Origin: JBFXAF01 sp050184585
GTDB taxonomy: Bacteria; Pseudomonadota; Alphaproteobacteria; Rhizobiales; Rhizobiaceae
NCBI GenBank assembly: GCA_050184585.1
Contig: JBFXAF010000005.1
Coordinates: 62,001 to 126,000, forward strand
Direction: 5' to 3'
DNA: 64,000 nt
Below the pieces are notes generated by a model. That model ran no database searches, was not told where the DNA came from, and worked only from the letters and a program-made list of their open reading frames with translations. Made by a program: the position numbers and the translations under genes. This document shows, piece after piece, positions 24,747 through 34,530 of the stretch; the first letter of the stretch is position 1, and each line of letters starts with the position of its first letter.

Positions 24747-26021
24747 ATGTGGGTGTGCTGTCCCGTGAAAAACCCGTCCGCCTTCGGCCGTCGCAAGGAG
24801 CCCCATACCGTCATCATCGCCCGTGGCGATGACATACGGCATTTCACCGTCCGACCCTGGGCGGTGGCCCTGCTCGGCTCGGCATTGTCCGCGATCGCCA
24901 TCGGCTATCTGCTGGCGACGTCCTATCTCGTCCTGCGCGACGACCTGATCGGCGCGGCCGCCGCGCGGCAGGCCAGGATGCAACAGGCCTACGAGGATCG
25001 CATCTCGGCGCTCCGTGCGCAGGTCGATCGCATCACAAGCCGTCAGCTGCTCGACCAGAAGCTGATGGAGACCAAGGTCACCGAGCTGTTGGAGCGCCAG
25101 TCGCAACTCACCGCCCGCCACGGCCGCCTCGAGCCGATCGTCGATCGCGAGGGCGGTCTCCCCGCGGCGGCGCCGGTGCCTCAGGGGAAGCCCGATATCC
25201 GCGCATCGCTGTTCGGCGAGGAAAAGAACGCAGCCCTGGCATTCTTCGCAGCCGAGAGCAGCCCGTTCTCCCTGTGGTCGACACGCGGACCGCGGGCACC
25301 CGGCGAAACGGCGGCCGACAAGGCGGACAAGCTATTCGTGGCGATCAACCATTCGTTGCGGACCATCGAGACCGAGCAGCTGGCCCGGATCTCGACGCTG
25401 GCCGAAGACGCCTATCAAACAGCCGACGCCATCGCCCTCGCGCTGGAGAGCGCCGGACTTCCGGTCGACGCCGACTACGGGCAGCAGGCGATGGGCGGTC
25501 CCCTGCTCGCGATCGAAGCGGCATCCGCCTCGGCGTTCGACACGAGGGTGAAGGAACTCGACGAGGCGCTCGAGCATCTCGAGGCGATGAAAGACGAGGC
25601 GCGACGCTACCCGATCGCCAATCCGGCGCCGGGCCAGCCGGTATCGAGCGGATTCGGCGTCCGCAAGGATCCGCTGCTTGGCAGCCCGGCCATGCACGCG
25701 GGTATGGACTTTCGGGCCCCCGCCAACTCACCTGCCCGGGCGACCGCACCCGGCAAGGTGGTGAAGGCCGGCTGGGCGGGCGGTTACGGACGCATGGTCG
25801 AGATCGACCACGGCAACGGCTTCTCCACGCGCTACGCCCACCTGAAGAAAATCCGCGTCAAGGTCGGCCAGCCGGTCGAGATCGGAACTCTGGTCGGGAA
25901 TGTGGGGTCCAGCGGCCGCTCGACCGGGCCCCATCTGCACTATGAAGTTCGCCGCAACGGCGACGCCATCAACCCCCTGAAGTTCCTCAAGGCCGGCAAG
26001 AAGGTCGCGCAGTTTCTCTAG
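24747..26021 (+). CDS. M23-family peptidoglycan peptidase, membrane anchored
   Basis: A protein of about 424 aa. A cytoplasmic N-terminus (FGRRKEPHTVIIARGDDIRHFTVRPW) is followed by a transmembrane helix (WAVALLGSALSAIAIGYLLATSYLVL), then a long coiled-coil-like periplasmic part (QARMQQAYEDRISALRAQVDRI and later). The C-terminal M23/LytM domain has GFGVRKDPLLGSPAMHAGMDFRAP, MVEIDHGNGFSTRYAHL and STGPHLHYEVRRNG. The zinc ligands H..D and HxH are present, so it may be an active endopeptidase rather than a degenerate activator. The start may instead be a GTG at 24765. It converges with prfB. Confidence 0.9.
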   Translation: MWVCCPVKNPSAFGRRKEPHTVIIARGDDIRHFTVRPWAVALLGSALSAIAIGYLLATSYLVLRDDLIGAAAARQARMQQAYEDRISALRAQVDRITSRQLLDQKLMETKVTELLERQSQLTARHGRLEPIVDREGGLPAAAPVPQGKPDIRASLFGEEKNAALAFFAAESSPFSLWSTRGPRAPGETAADKADKLFVAINHSLRTIETEQLARISTLAEDAYQTADAIALALESAGLPVDADYGQQAMGGPLLAIEAASASAFDTRVKELDEALEHLEAMKDEARRYPIANPAPGQPVSSGFGVRKDPLLGSPAMHAGMDFRAPANSPARATAPGKVVKAGWAGGYGRMVEIDHGNGFSTRYAHLKKIRVKVGQPVEIGTLVGNVGSSGRSTGPHLHYEVRRNGDAINPLKFLKAGKKVAQFL

Positions 26022-26047
26022 CGCGTCGCCGTCCTGTCGGTTCCGGA

Positions 26048-27179
26048 TCAGTCGATGTCGGCGACGCCCGTGTTCGCGCCTCCCGAGATGCGCTGCGACA
26101 ACGACGCTTCCATGAACTCGTCCAGGTCGCCGTCAAGCACGTCGCCGGGGCTGGTGCTCTCGACGCCGGTTCGGAGGTCCTTCACGAGCTGATAGGGTTG
26201 CAGGACGTAGGAGCGTATCTGATGACCCCAGCCGATGTCGGTCTTCGACGCCTCCGTCGCGCTCGCGGCGGCTTCGCGCTTCTTGAGTTCCTCCTCGTAG
26301 AGGCGGGAGCGCAGCATCTCCCAGGCCTTGGCGCGGTTCTTGTGCTGAGAACGCTCGGCCTGGCAGGCGACGGCAATGCCAGTCGGGATATGGGTGATGC
26401 GTACCGCGGAGTCCGTGGTGTTGACGTGCTGCCCGCCAGCACCTGACGAACGGTAGGTGTCGATACGCACCTCTGATTCGGGAATATCGATCTCGATGGT
26501 ATCGTCGACCACCGGATAGACCCAGTTGCTCGCGAAGGACGTGTGGCGACGGGCGTTGCCGTCGAACGGAGATATGCGGACCAGCCGATGCACGCCTGAC
26601 TCGGTCTTGAGCCATCCATAGGCGTTTTCGCCCTTCACGAGGATGGTCGCAGACTTGATCCCGGCCTCTTCGCCGTCGTGCATCTCGAGCACCTCGACCT
26701 TGAAGCCGTGGCGCTCTGCCCAGCGCGTGTACATGCGCAGGAGCATGTTCGCCCAATCCTGGCTCTCGGTGCCGCCCGCGCCGGCGTGAATCTCGACATA
26801 GCTGTCGTTGGCGTCCGCCTCGCCCGACAGCATCGTCTTGACCTGGCGCGTCCTCACTTCGTGGGACAGGCCGCGGATCGCGGCCTCGGCTTCGGCTACG
26901 ATCGCCGTGTCACCCTCTTCCTCGCCAAGGTCGATCAAGCCCACATTGTCGTCGAGCGCCTGCTGCAGCGCCTTGATCCCATTGATGTTGTCATCAAGGT
27001 TCTGACGTTCGCGCATCAGCTTCTGCGCTTCCTGGGGGTTGTCCCACAGGGTCGCCTCCTCGGCGCGCGAATTCAGATAGTCGAGCCGCTTGACCGCCTG
27101 ATCCCAGTCAAAGATGCCTCCTCAGCAGGCTTATCGCCTGCCTGATCTCATCGACAATCGTCTCTGTCTCGGCGCGCAT
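26048..27179 (-). CDS. prfB: Peptide chain release factor 2 with programmed +1 frameshift
   Basis: RF2 releases peptides at UGA and UAA. Codons 1-23 (MRAETETIVDEIRQAISLLRRHL) end at an in-frame UGA at 27108-27110. The sequence AGGAGG-CAT-CTT-TGA-C is the classical autoregulatory RF2 shift site, with an internal Shine-Dalgarno and CUU slipping to UUU. After the +1 shift the frame continues DWDQAVKRLDYLN to 26048, giving about 376 aa. Motifs include SPF in RISPFDGNARRHTSFAS (stop-codon recognition) and GGQ in SSGAGGQHVN (peptidyl release). The GGGACCG-ATG start at 27179 is preferred to an ATG three codons earlier. It is not a pseudogene. Confidence 0.95.
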
Positions 27180-27275
27180 CGGTCCCATCGATCGGTTGAG
27201 GAGGCACGGCGAACAGCCGTGCTGACGGCGCGGATATAGAAAGGCTGCGGCCGGGTGTAAAGCTGGCGGTGGGCG

Positions 27276-29732
27276 TCAGTACAGCCCGCCGCCGCCTTCG
27301 CTGATCGCCTTGTTGGCCTGCGGCGAGATCGCCTCGCCGAACTCGCCCATGCCGCTCTCGTCCATGCCGATGACCCAGTAGCTGTCGGCGGGGCCGGTGC
27401 CCGGCTTGAAGGCTTCCATGATCACTCCGGCCTCTCCCTCGCCCGCACGCATGCCGGTCTTGCGGTTGATCGGGATCAGCTTCATGCCTTCGGGCACGCG
27501 GAAGTCGACGATGGGTTCGTCCTTCAACGCCTCGGCCATGAATTCCTTGAAGATCGGCGCCGCGAGACCGCCACCGGTCGACCCCCTGCCAAGGCCCTGC
27601 GGCTTGTCGTAGCCCATGTAGAGGCCGACAACGAGGTTCGGCGAGTAACCGATGAACCAGGCGTCCTTCTCGTCATTGGTGGTGCCTGTCTTGCCGGCGA
27701 TCGGCCTGCCGAGCTCGGACACGGTGACGGCGGTGCCGCGGGTAACCACGCCCTCCATCATCGAGGTGATCTGATAGGCGGTCATCGGATCGAGCACCTG
27801 CTCGGCGGTGTCGATCAGTTCCGGCTCCGGCTGATCCATCCAGTCGGTCGCGACGCAGCCCTCGCAGCCGCGCTCGTCGTGCTTGAACACGGTCTTTCCG
27901 TACCGATCCTGGATCCGGTCGATGAGGGACGGCTTAATCTGACGGCCGCCATTGGCCATCACCGAATAGGCCGAGACCATCCGCATCACGGTCGTCTCGC
28001 CCGAGCCGAGCGACATCGCCAGCACCGGCAGCATCTTGTCGTAGACGCCAAAGCGCTCGGCATACTCCGCGACGAGGTTCATGCCCATGTCGTTGGCGAG
28101 CCTGACCGTCATCAGGTTACGCGACCGTTCGATGCCGGCGCGGAGCGTGGAAGGGCCGGCCGGCTTGCCGTCGTAGTTCTTGGGGCTCCAGGTGGTGTTG
28201 CCCACCTTGATCGAGATCGGGCCATCCATGACCACCGACGCCGGAGTGTATCCGTTGTCGAGCGCAGCCGCATAGACGATGGGCTTGAAGGACGAACCGG
28301 GCTGACGATAGGCCTGCGTCGCACGATTGAACTCCGAGGCGGAGAAGGAGAACCCGCCGACCATCGCGAGCACGCGACCGGTGTGAGGGTCCATCGCCAC
28401 CATGCCGCCGCCAACCTCCGGCGGCTGACGCAGGGAAAACGTCGTTTCCTCGCCCTCGATCTTCTCGACGAAGACAACATCTCCAGGCTTGAGCACATCC
28501 GAGGGCGAATTCGCCTTGACGCGCTTTCCGTCCACGACGTGACGCATCGCCCAGCTCATGTCCTCCGGCGAGATCGACGCTGTCACCCGGTCCGGCTTCA
28601 GCGCTCCCGAAACCTCCTTTTTCGGCTGGAGGCCTACGGTCAGTCCCTGCTCCCCGCTCTCGAGAACGACGGCGAGGGACCATTCCGGTACGTCGTCGAG
28701 ACCCTTGACCTCACCGAGCGGCACTCCCCAGTCGCCGGAGGCGTCGATCGTCGCCACCGGACCACGATATCCGCGCAGGCGGTCGAAGCGCTGCAGGCCG
28801 TTCTGGAGCGCCTTGCGCGCCATCAGTTGCATCGCCGGATCAAGTGTCGTGCGGACAGACAGGCCGCCCTCATACAGCGCGTCCTCGCCATAGCGCGTGA
28901 TCAGTTCGCGCCTGACCTCCTCGGTGAAGTACTCTCCCGCGAAAAGATATCCGCCTCGGCGGCGCGGCGACACGCCGAGCGATTCGGCCTTCGCCTTGTC
29001 CGCCTCGTCGGAAGCCACGTAGCCGTTCTCCGCCATCTGATCGATGACCCAGTTGCGGCGTTCGATCGCGCGCTCCTCGTGGCGAAACGGATGATAATTG
29101 GACGGAGCCTTCGGCAGCGCGGCCAGATAGGCGACCTCCGGAACGGTGAGTTCGTTCACCGATTTGTCGAAGTAGGTCAGCGCGGCTCCGGCGATGCCGT
29201 AGGAGCCCATGCCGAAATTGATCTCGTTGAGGTAGAGTTCGAGGATGCGGTCCTTCGAGTAGGCCTGCTCGATGCGGAAGGCGAGGATCATCTCGCGGAT
29301 CTTGCGGTCGACGGTCTGGTCAGAAGAGAGCAGGAAGTTCTTAGCCACCTGCTGGGTGATCGTCGATGCGCCGACCGGTCGCCGGCCGCTTCCGAGATTC
29401 TGGAAGTTGGTGAGGATCGCCCGCACCAGACCGGTCACGTCGATGCCCGGATGGTTGTAGAAGTTCTTGTCCTCCGCCGAGAGAAACGCCGCCTTGACGC
29501 GATCGGGAACGGCCTGGATCGGCAGATAGAGCCGCCGCTCCCGCGCGAACTCGCCCATGAGCGAGCCATCCGAAGCATGGACGCGCGTCGTGACGGGAGG
29601 TTCGTACTTCGCCAGGACCTCGTAGTCTGGAAGGTCCTTGGTCAGCGCCGAAATGTAGATGCCGACAGCCGCGGCGGCGACCAGGCCAAGCGCGGTCGCG
29701 ATGCCGAAGAAGTAGCCGATAAGACGTATCAT
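27276..29732 (-). CDS. mrcA: Penicillin-binding protein 1A
   Basis: A bifunctional class A PBP of 818 aa. It has an N-terminal transmembrane helix (LIGYFFGIATALGLVAAAAVGIYI), a glycosyltransferase domain with AEDKNFYNHPGIDVTG and GASTITQQVAKN, and an OB-like insert. The transpeptidase domain has SSFK (active Ser) in QPGSSFKPIVYAAAL, SRN in IERSRNLMTV, and KTGTT in IAGKTGTTNDEKDAWFIGY. It polymerises and cross-links peptidoglycan in the periplasm. The ATG at 29732 follows GGAGAGGGA; a GTG 15 bases earlier is rejected. The amidase gene lies 130 bp upstream on the same strand. Confidence 0.96.
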   Translation of the reverse strand: MIRLIGYFFGIATALGLVAAAAVGIYISALTKDLPDYEVLAKYEPPVTTRVHASDGSLMGEFARERRLYLPIQAVPDRVKAAFLSAEDKNFYNHPGIDVTGLVRAILTNFQNLGSGRRPVGASTITQQVAKNFLLSSDQTVDRKIREMILAFRIEQAYSKDRILELYLNEINFGMGSYGIAGAALTYFDKSVNELTVPEVAYLAALPKAPSNYHPFRHEERAIERRNWVIDQMAENGYVASDEADKAKAESLGVSPRRRGGYLFAGEYFTEEVRRELITRYGEDALYEGGLSVRTTLDPAMQLMARKALQNGLQRFDRLRGYRGPVATIDASGDWGVPLGEVKGLDDVPEWSLAVVLESGEQGLTVGLQPKKEVSGALKPDRVTASISPEDMSWAMRHVVDGKRVKANSPSDVLKPGDVVFVEKIEGEETTFSLRQPPEVGGGMVAMDPHTGRVLAMVGGFSFSASEFNRATQAYRQPGSSFKPIVYAAALDNGYTPASVVMDGPISIKVGNTTWSPKNYDGKPAGPSTLRAGIERSRNLMTVRLANDMGMNLVAEYAERFGVYDKMLPVLAMSLGSGETTVMRMVSAYSVMANGGRQIKPSLIDRIQDRYGKTVFKHDERGCEGCVATDWMDQPEPELIDTAEQVLDPMTAYQITSMMEGVVTRGTAVTVSELGRPIAGKTGTTNDEKDAWFIGYSPNLVVGLYMGYDKPQGLGRGSTGGGLAAPIFKEFMAEALKDEPIVDFRVPEGMKLIPINRKTGMRAGEGEAGVIMEAFKPGTGPADSYWVIGMDESGMGEFGEAISPQANKAISEGGGGLY

Positions 29733-29862
29733 TCCCTCTCCAATCACGTGCCCGGGCGGGTCGCCCCCTCACGCCGCCGCACGGAATCGCGAAACGCCTA
29801 CTCCTGATCCGCCCATGTGGGCAAAATGCGGCAGCGCGTCCAGCGTCGCCGCATTTTCTGGA

Positions 29863-31134
29863 TCACCCTCCGGCGCCCCGGCGCGCCGCTGAAAACAGCA
29901 TGATGGCGGCGGCGATCGAATCAATGGCCCGGCCGCGCCATTCGGGACTGCGCAGCATCTCCTCGTCATGCGGATTCGACAGATATCCGAGCTCGACGAG
30001 GACCGAAGGGACGTCGGGCGCACGAAGGACCTTGAAACCCGCGGAACGGTGAGGATTGTTGATGAGTTCGACCTTGCCGGCCGTCAATTCGCCCACGAGC
30101 GAGCGAGCGAACCGAACGGAAAAGCTGTGCGTCTCGCGCCGAATGAGATCGATCAGGATATCGGCGACCTCCTGATTGTCCTCGGCAATATCCACGCCGC
30201 CGATGGCGTCGGCAAGGTTTTCGCGAGCGGCCAAAGCCGCCGCCTCGGCATCAGAGGCTTGGTCCGAAACGGTATAGACCGTGGCTCCGCGAATGCCTTT
30301 CAGCCGGATCGTGTCGGCATGGATGGAGATGAGCAGATCGGCGCCCTGCTGACGGGCGATGCGGACGCGATCGTCAAGGCGCAGGAACTCGTCGTCGTCC
30401 CGCGTCATCTCCACGCGATAGCCGGTGGTTGCCAGGAGCTTCGCACGGAGTTCGAGTGCGAATGCCAGGGTAATCGTCTTTTCGAGCGTGCCGTTCCCGC
30501 CCTCGGCGCCGCTGTCGATGCCTCCATGCCCTGGATCGATGACGATCGTGAAAGGCTTCGAAATCGCCTCTCCGGCCAACACCCGGTCCCCCTTGGTGGA
30601 ACCGGTGGTCTCGGTCTGTTCGGCAAGAGCTGCCTCGAAAGCCTCATTCGGCGCCGCGGCGATGTCGACGACCAGACGGCTGCCGCCAGCGTCCTCGTTT
30701 TCGACGATGTCCGCTTTCTCGACCACGAACGGACCCTTGGCGGCGAGCACAAGCCGCGCGTCCTTGTCCCCCATCGGTCCGAAACGAACAGACGAAAGTA
30801 GACCCCGGGGTTTCGCGTCCCTGGGGTCGATGATCAAATCGGCGCCAGTGAGGTCGATCACCAGGCGGTGCGGTCCGCGCAGGAAGAACCACCGCAGAGG
30901 CACCTCGCGGTCGAGATGCAGCACGAGCCTGACGCGGGACGAATCTCCGGCGATCTTGAGGCCCCGGGCTTCGGTCCTGCCCGGATCGGACGACGCGGCG
31001 AACGCCGCACTCAGCCCGACCACGACCAAGACGATGGCCATGACAGCCGTCGATATCGCCTTGAAGGGCGTGGCGAAGCGGATATCGGCTCTGCCAGTCA
31101 ACATGCCCGTCCCGTTTCCCGGCGTGGCTCGCAC
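29863..31134 (-). CDS. amiC: N-acetylmuramoyl-L-alanine amidase with AMIN domain
   Basis: This 423-aa periplasmic enzyme cleaves peptide stems from glycan during cell division. The N-terminal signal or anchor segment is AISTAVMAIVLVVVGLSAAFA. An AMIN domain at about residues 55-165 (RLVLHLDREVPLRWFFL, HRLVIDLTGADL) targets septal peptidoglycan. Amidase_3 begins at FTIVIDPGHGGIDSGAEGGNGTLEKTITLAFA with Zn ligands His and Glu, and continues ISIHADTIRLKGIRGATVYT and VPSVLVELGYLSNPHDE. The gene is upstream of PBP1A, probably in one transcription unit. Confidence 0.94.
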   Translation of the reverse strand: MRATPGNGTGMLTGRADIRFATPFKAISTAVMAIVLVVVGLSAAFAASSDPGRTEARGLKIAGDSSRVRLVLHLDREVPLRWFFLRGPHRLVIDLTGADLIIDPRDAKPRGLLSSVRFGPMGDKDARLVLAAKGPFVVEKADIVENEDAGGSRLVVDIAAAPNEAFEAALAEQTETTGSTKGDRVLAGEAISKPFTIVIDPGHGGIDSGAEGGNGTLEKTITLAFALELRAKLLATTGYRVEMTRDDDEFLRLDDRVRIARQQGADLLISIHADTIRLKGIRGATVYTVSDQASDAEAAALAARENLADAIGGVDIAEDNQEVADILIDLIRRETHSFSVRFARSLVGELTAGKVELINNPHRSAGFKVLRAPDVPSVLVELGYLSNPHDEEMLRSPEWRGRAIDSIAAAIMLFSAARRGAGG

Positions 31135-31703
31135 CCCGGCGTCAAGCCCAACTGGTAGCGGCCTATGGTTAACCGAGACTTGCCAAGGCGCTACGAACTC
31201 CGCGCCCTTTTGCCGGCGTTGATCTGCGGGGTTGCCATCACCGCCGCCAAATCATAAAAGCGCCGTCGGATCACTGCAACGCCCAGGAACCGGGCACTGC
31301 CGTTCTGCACGTTTCAGACGACGAAAAACGGTTCCTGTCGCGGCATGCGATGCGGCTCGAGGTGATCCCGAATGATTTCTTCAAGGCGTTTCCGGTGACG
31401 CGGGAACCTTTGGTTTGAGGAAAACGGCTGTGGCCAATGACCACTGCCGGCTCTGTACGAGCAAAGAACGGGCCCGGATGACCGGGTCCATGTTGAAATG
31501 GTGCCGATCGACGCAAATGGGTTTCGGTGAGGTACAGGTCCGATTCAGCGAACTCCGCGTCCCAGCGGTTTCGCTCGCGGCCGTGACGCCGAAATTGCGC
31601 AAGACGGCGACCCTATTGTCCGGCACGACCCCAGTTCGGCGACTGGCGAGCAGGCTAAACCTGCCCGCCCTGCTCTCTCGGGCTGCCGGGAGGACAAATC
31701 ATA
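31135..31703 (+). promoter_or_regulatory. 569-bp rne upstream region, likely long 5' leader
   Basis: No convincing gene is seen in this gap between divergent amiC and rne. Readable pieces are short and lack ribosome sites. It holds a GC hairpin (GGGCCCGG-ATGA-CCGGGTCC, 31468-31487) and a GGGAGGACAAATC ribosome-site region just before rne. Long autoregulatory leaders are known for RNase E genes in other bacteria; a similar role here is inference. Confidence 0.35.
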
Positions 31704-34463
31704 ATGCCCAACAAAATGCTGATAGACGCCTCCCACCCGGAGGAAACCCGGGTCGTGGTGGTTCGTGGTAACCGCATAGAAGAGTTCGATTTCGAATCGC
31801 AGGACAAAAAGCAGCTAAAAGGCAACATCTACCTCGCCCGGGTCACCCGGGTAGAACCTTCGCTTCAGGCGGCTTTCATCGAGTATGGCGGGAATCGACA
31901 CGGGTTCCTGGCGTTCAGCGAAATCCATCCCGACTACTACCAGATCCCGGTCGCGGACCGGCAGGCCCTGATTCGAGCCGAAGCGGAGGCTGCCGAGGCC
32001 GAGGACGAAGAAGACGAGGACCGCCACGACCGCGGGCGGGGACGCCGGCGCCGCCGGGGCGCACGTCATCGCGGACGCGACGAGGGCGACGTTCTGGCCG
32101 CCGACGGCGCGGAACCTGTGCACGACACGGTGATCGAGACCGGCGAAGAGACAAGCGACGACGGCGATGGCCAACGGTCGGCCGACACCGACGAAGTCGG
32201 CACCTTGGAGGACAATGCGACCGAGCCCGATCAGGCTCGGACCGCCGACAGCGAAACCGATGATGACGATGCGCGCGGCGGACGGACGATGGCCGCCGCG
32301 ATCGAATCGGACGTGATTTCCGAACCCCTCCCCGAGCCGGAACGCAACGGCGCGGTCGAGGAAGTGCCAGGCGCGAACGGCGACGAGCACGAGGTCGAGT
32401 CTGTCGGGGCCGAAGACGCACTGGAAGAAGCCCGCAACCGGCGCCGGCCGATGCGGCGGAACTACAAGATCCAGGAAGTCATCAAGCGCCGCCAGATTCT
32501 GCTCGTCCAGGTCGTCAAGGAAGAGCGCGGCAACAAGGGCGCGGCGCTGACGACCTATCTTTCGCTGGCCGGCCGCTATTCGGTGCTGATGCCCAACACC
32601 GCACGCGGTGGCGGCATCTCGCGCAAGATCACCAACGCCCAGGACCGCAAGCGTCTGAAGGAGGTCGTGCAAGACCTCGAAGTTCCGGATGGCATGGGCG
32701 TGATCCTGCGCACGGCGGGCGAGAGCCGCACCAAGGCCGAGATCAAGCGTGACTACGAATACCTGATGCGCATGTGGGAGACAGTGCGCAACACCACGCT
32801 CCAGTCGACCGCGCCGGCTCTGGTGTACGAGGAAGGCAGCCTGATCAAGCGGTCGGTCCGCGACCTCTACAACAAGGACATCGACGAAATCCTGGTGGCC
32901 GGCGAGGACGGCTACCGCGAGGCCAAGGATTTCATGCGGATGCTCATGCCGAGCCACGCCAAGGCCGTTCAGCCCTACCGCGACACGGTTCCGATCTTCG
33001 CCCGCAATGGCATCGAGGGGCAGCTCGACAAGATGCTGCAGCCCCAGGTGACGCTGCGCTCGGGCGGCTACATCATCATCAACCAGACCGAGGCGCTCGT
33101 CGCGATCGACGTCAATTCAGGACGTTCCACGCGCGAACACTCGATCGAGGACACCGCGCTGCAGACCAATCTGGAGGCTGCCGAGGAGGTGGCGCGCCAG
33201 CTCCGCCTGCGCGACCTCGCGGGACTGATCGTGATCGACTTCATCGACATGGAGGAGAACCGCAACAACCGCTCCGTCGAGAAGAAGCTCAAGGACTGCC
33301 TCAAGAACGATCGTGCGCGCATCCAGGTCGGGCGCATCTCGCATTTCGGCCTTCTGGAAATGTCGCGCCAGCGCATTCGCGCCAGCGTGCTGGAATCGAC
33401 CATGAAGCCGTGCCCGCACTGCGGCGGAACCGGTCACGTGCGCTCGGAATCGTCGGTCGCCCTCATGGTGATCCGCGCGATCGAGGAGTTCCTCCTCAAG
33501 GACGCCCGCAACCACATCACGGTCAAGACTCCCACCGCGACTGCGCTCTATATCCTCAACCACAAGCGCTCCATGCTGGTCGATCTCGAGAATCGCTTCG
33601 CCCTGAGGATCACGGTCGAGGCCGACGAGACGCTCGCGACCCAACATTACGCGATCTTCAGGGGCGCGGTCGCGGACAAGCCGGCCGGTCACGTTGACCA
33701 GATTCAGCTTCCGCCTCCGCCGGAACCGGAGGACGACATCGAGGTGGAGGAGACGGAGGACGAGGAGGTTTCCGAGACCGCGGAGAGCCCCGTCCGCCGC
33801 GACGCCGATGACGGCCGCCGCCGCCGCAGGCGCCGCCGCAGGCGCGGAGGCCGTGACGGCGAGCGTCGCGACACCCCGGGCGATGTCGCCGCGACCCCGG
33901 AGGCTCACGACGATGCCGAGGAGGAAGCCGGAGACGGCGAAGCCCAGGCCCCGGCAGCGGTGGAGGCCGACGGCAACGGCCAGAAGAAGCGCCGGCGCGG
34001 CAAGCGCGGTGGCCGCCGCAACCGTCACGACGGCGACGACCAACCGAGTTCGACCGAGCTTTCGGAAGCCGCAAGCGATCCCGACGGCGACACCGAGCCG
34101 ACGGCGCCGGATGGAACTGACGCGGGGAGCCAGGTCGATGAGGCAGCCAGCGAAACTCCCGCGCCCGCGGTTCCGAAGCGGAGACAGCCTCGCGAACGGC
34201 GGTCACGGACTGCGGAAGCCACGCCAGCCGTGCTGACCGAAGTCAATGAGGCCGCGTCGACGGATGAGGACGAAGCACCGTCGGCACATTCGAGCGAGAC
34301 AGCCGAGACGACGGAGACAGCGAAGCCTACACGTCGCCGACAGTCCGTCAAAGGTGACGAGCCGGTCGCGCCCGTCGTCTCCTCGGTGGTTGCCGGACAG
34401 CCGGTCGCCGAGCCTGCGGCCGAGCCCAAAAAGGGCTGGTGGCAGCGGAAAGGCTTCTTCTAG
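31704..34463 (+). CDS. rne: Ribonuclease E
   Basis: A 919-aa endoribonuclease and degradosome scaffold. The N-terminus (MLIDASHPEETRVVVVRGNRIEEFDFES, QLKGNIYLARVTRVEPSLQAAFIEYGGNRHGFL) is the start of the S1 domain. Acidic and Arg-rich low-complexity sequence (about residues 95-245) splits the S1 region, as in alphaproteobacterial RNase E. Catalytic-domain segments include ALVAIDVNSGRST and GLIVIDFIDMEENRN. The zinc-link CPHCGGTGH begins at residue 570. The C-terminal 230 residues are disordered, with RRRRRRRRGGRDGERR-type basic patches, ending GWWQRKGFF. It is followed by a strong bidirectional terminator. Confidence 0.96.
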   Translation: MPNKMLIDASHPEETRVVVVRGNRIEEFDFESQDKKQLKGNIYLARVTRVEPSLQAAFIEYGGNRHGFLAFSEIHPDYYQIPVADRQALIRAEAEAAEAEDEEDEDRHDRGRGRRRRRGARHRGRDEGDVLAADGAEPVHDTVIETGEETSDDGDGQRSADTDEVGTLEDNATEPDQARTADSETDDDDARGGRTMAAAIESDVISEPLPEPERNGAVEEVPGANGDEHEVESVGAEDALEEARNRRRPMRRNYKIQEVIKRRQILLVQVVKEERGNKGAALTTYLSLAGRYSVLMPNTARGGGISRKITNAQDRKRLKEVVQDLEVPDGMGVILRTAGESRTKAEIKRDYEYLMRMWETVRNTTLQSTAPALVYEEGSLIKRSVRDLYNKDIDEILVAGEDGYREAKDFMRMLMPSHAKAVQPYRDTVPIFARNGIEGQLDKMLQPQVTLRSGGYIIINQTEALVAIDVNSGRSTREHSIEDTALQTNLEAAEEVARQLRLRDLAGLIVIDFIDMEENRNNRSVEKKLKDCLKNDRARIQVGRISHFGLLEMSRQRIRASVLESTMKPCPHCGGTGHVRSESSVALMVIRAIEEFLLKDARNHITVKTPTATALYILNHKRSMLVDLENRFALRITVEADETLATQHYAIFRGAVADKPAGHVDQIQLPPPPEPEDDIEVEETEDEEVSETAESPVRRDADDGRRRRRRRRRRGGRDGERRDTPGDVAATPEAHDDAEEEAGDGEAQAPAAVEADGNGQKKRRRGKRGGRRNRHDGDDQPSSTELSEAASDPDGDTEPTAPDGTDAGSQVDEAASETPAPAVPKRRQPRERRSRTAEATPAVLTEVNEAASTDEDEAPSAHSSETAETTETAKPTRRRQSVKGDEPVAPVVSSVVAGQPVAEPAAEPKKGWWQRKGFF

Positions 34464-34488
34464 CCCGGCGGCCCTCGCCGAAGAGCAG

Positions 34489-34524
34489 TGAATGAAAGCC
34501 GGGCGTTAGCCCGGCTTTCATTCA
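34489..34524. terminator. Bidirectional terminator between rne and aminotransferase gene
   Basis: A perfect 16-bp stem (TGAATGAAAGCCGGGC paired with its complement) closes on the loop GTTA. The A-rich left flank and T-rich right flank give a GC stem plus U-tract in both directions. It separates the convergent rne and aminotransferase genes. Confidence 0.85.
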
Positions 34525-34530
34525 TTTGCG

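Noticed and set aside
27016..27179. prfB read as a frameshifted pseudogene
   Set aside because: The in-frame UGA is the conserved programmed frameshift site of RF2, with its internal Shine-Dalgarno and CUU-UGA-C context.
27879..29807. A 642-codon open frame on the plus strand opposite PBP1A
   Set aside because: It is exactly antisense to a clear mrcA gene, has Arg/His-rich composition typical of high-GC shadow frames, and shows no domain.
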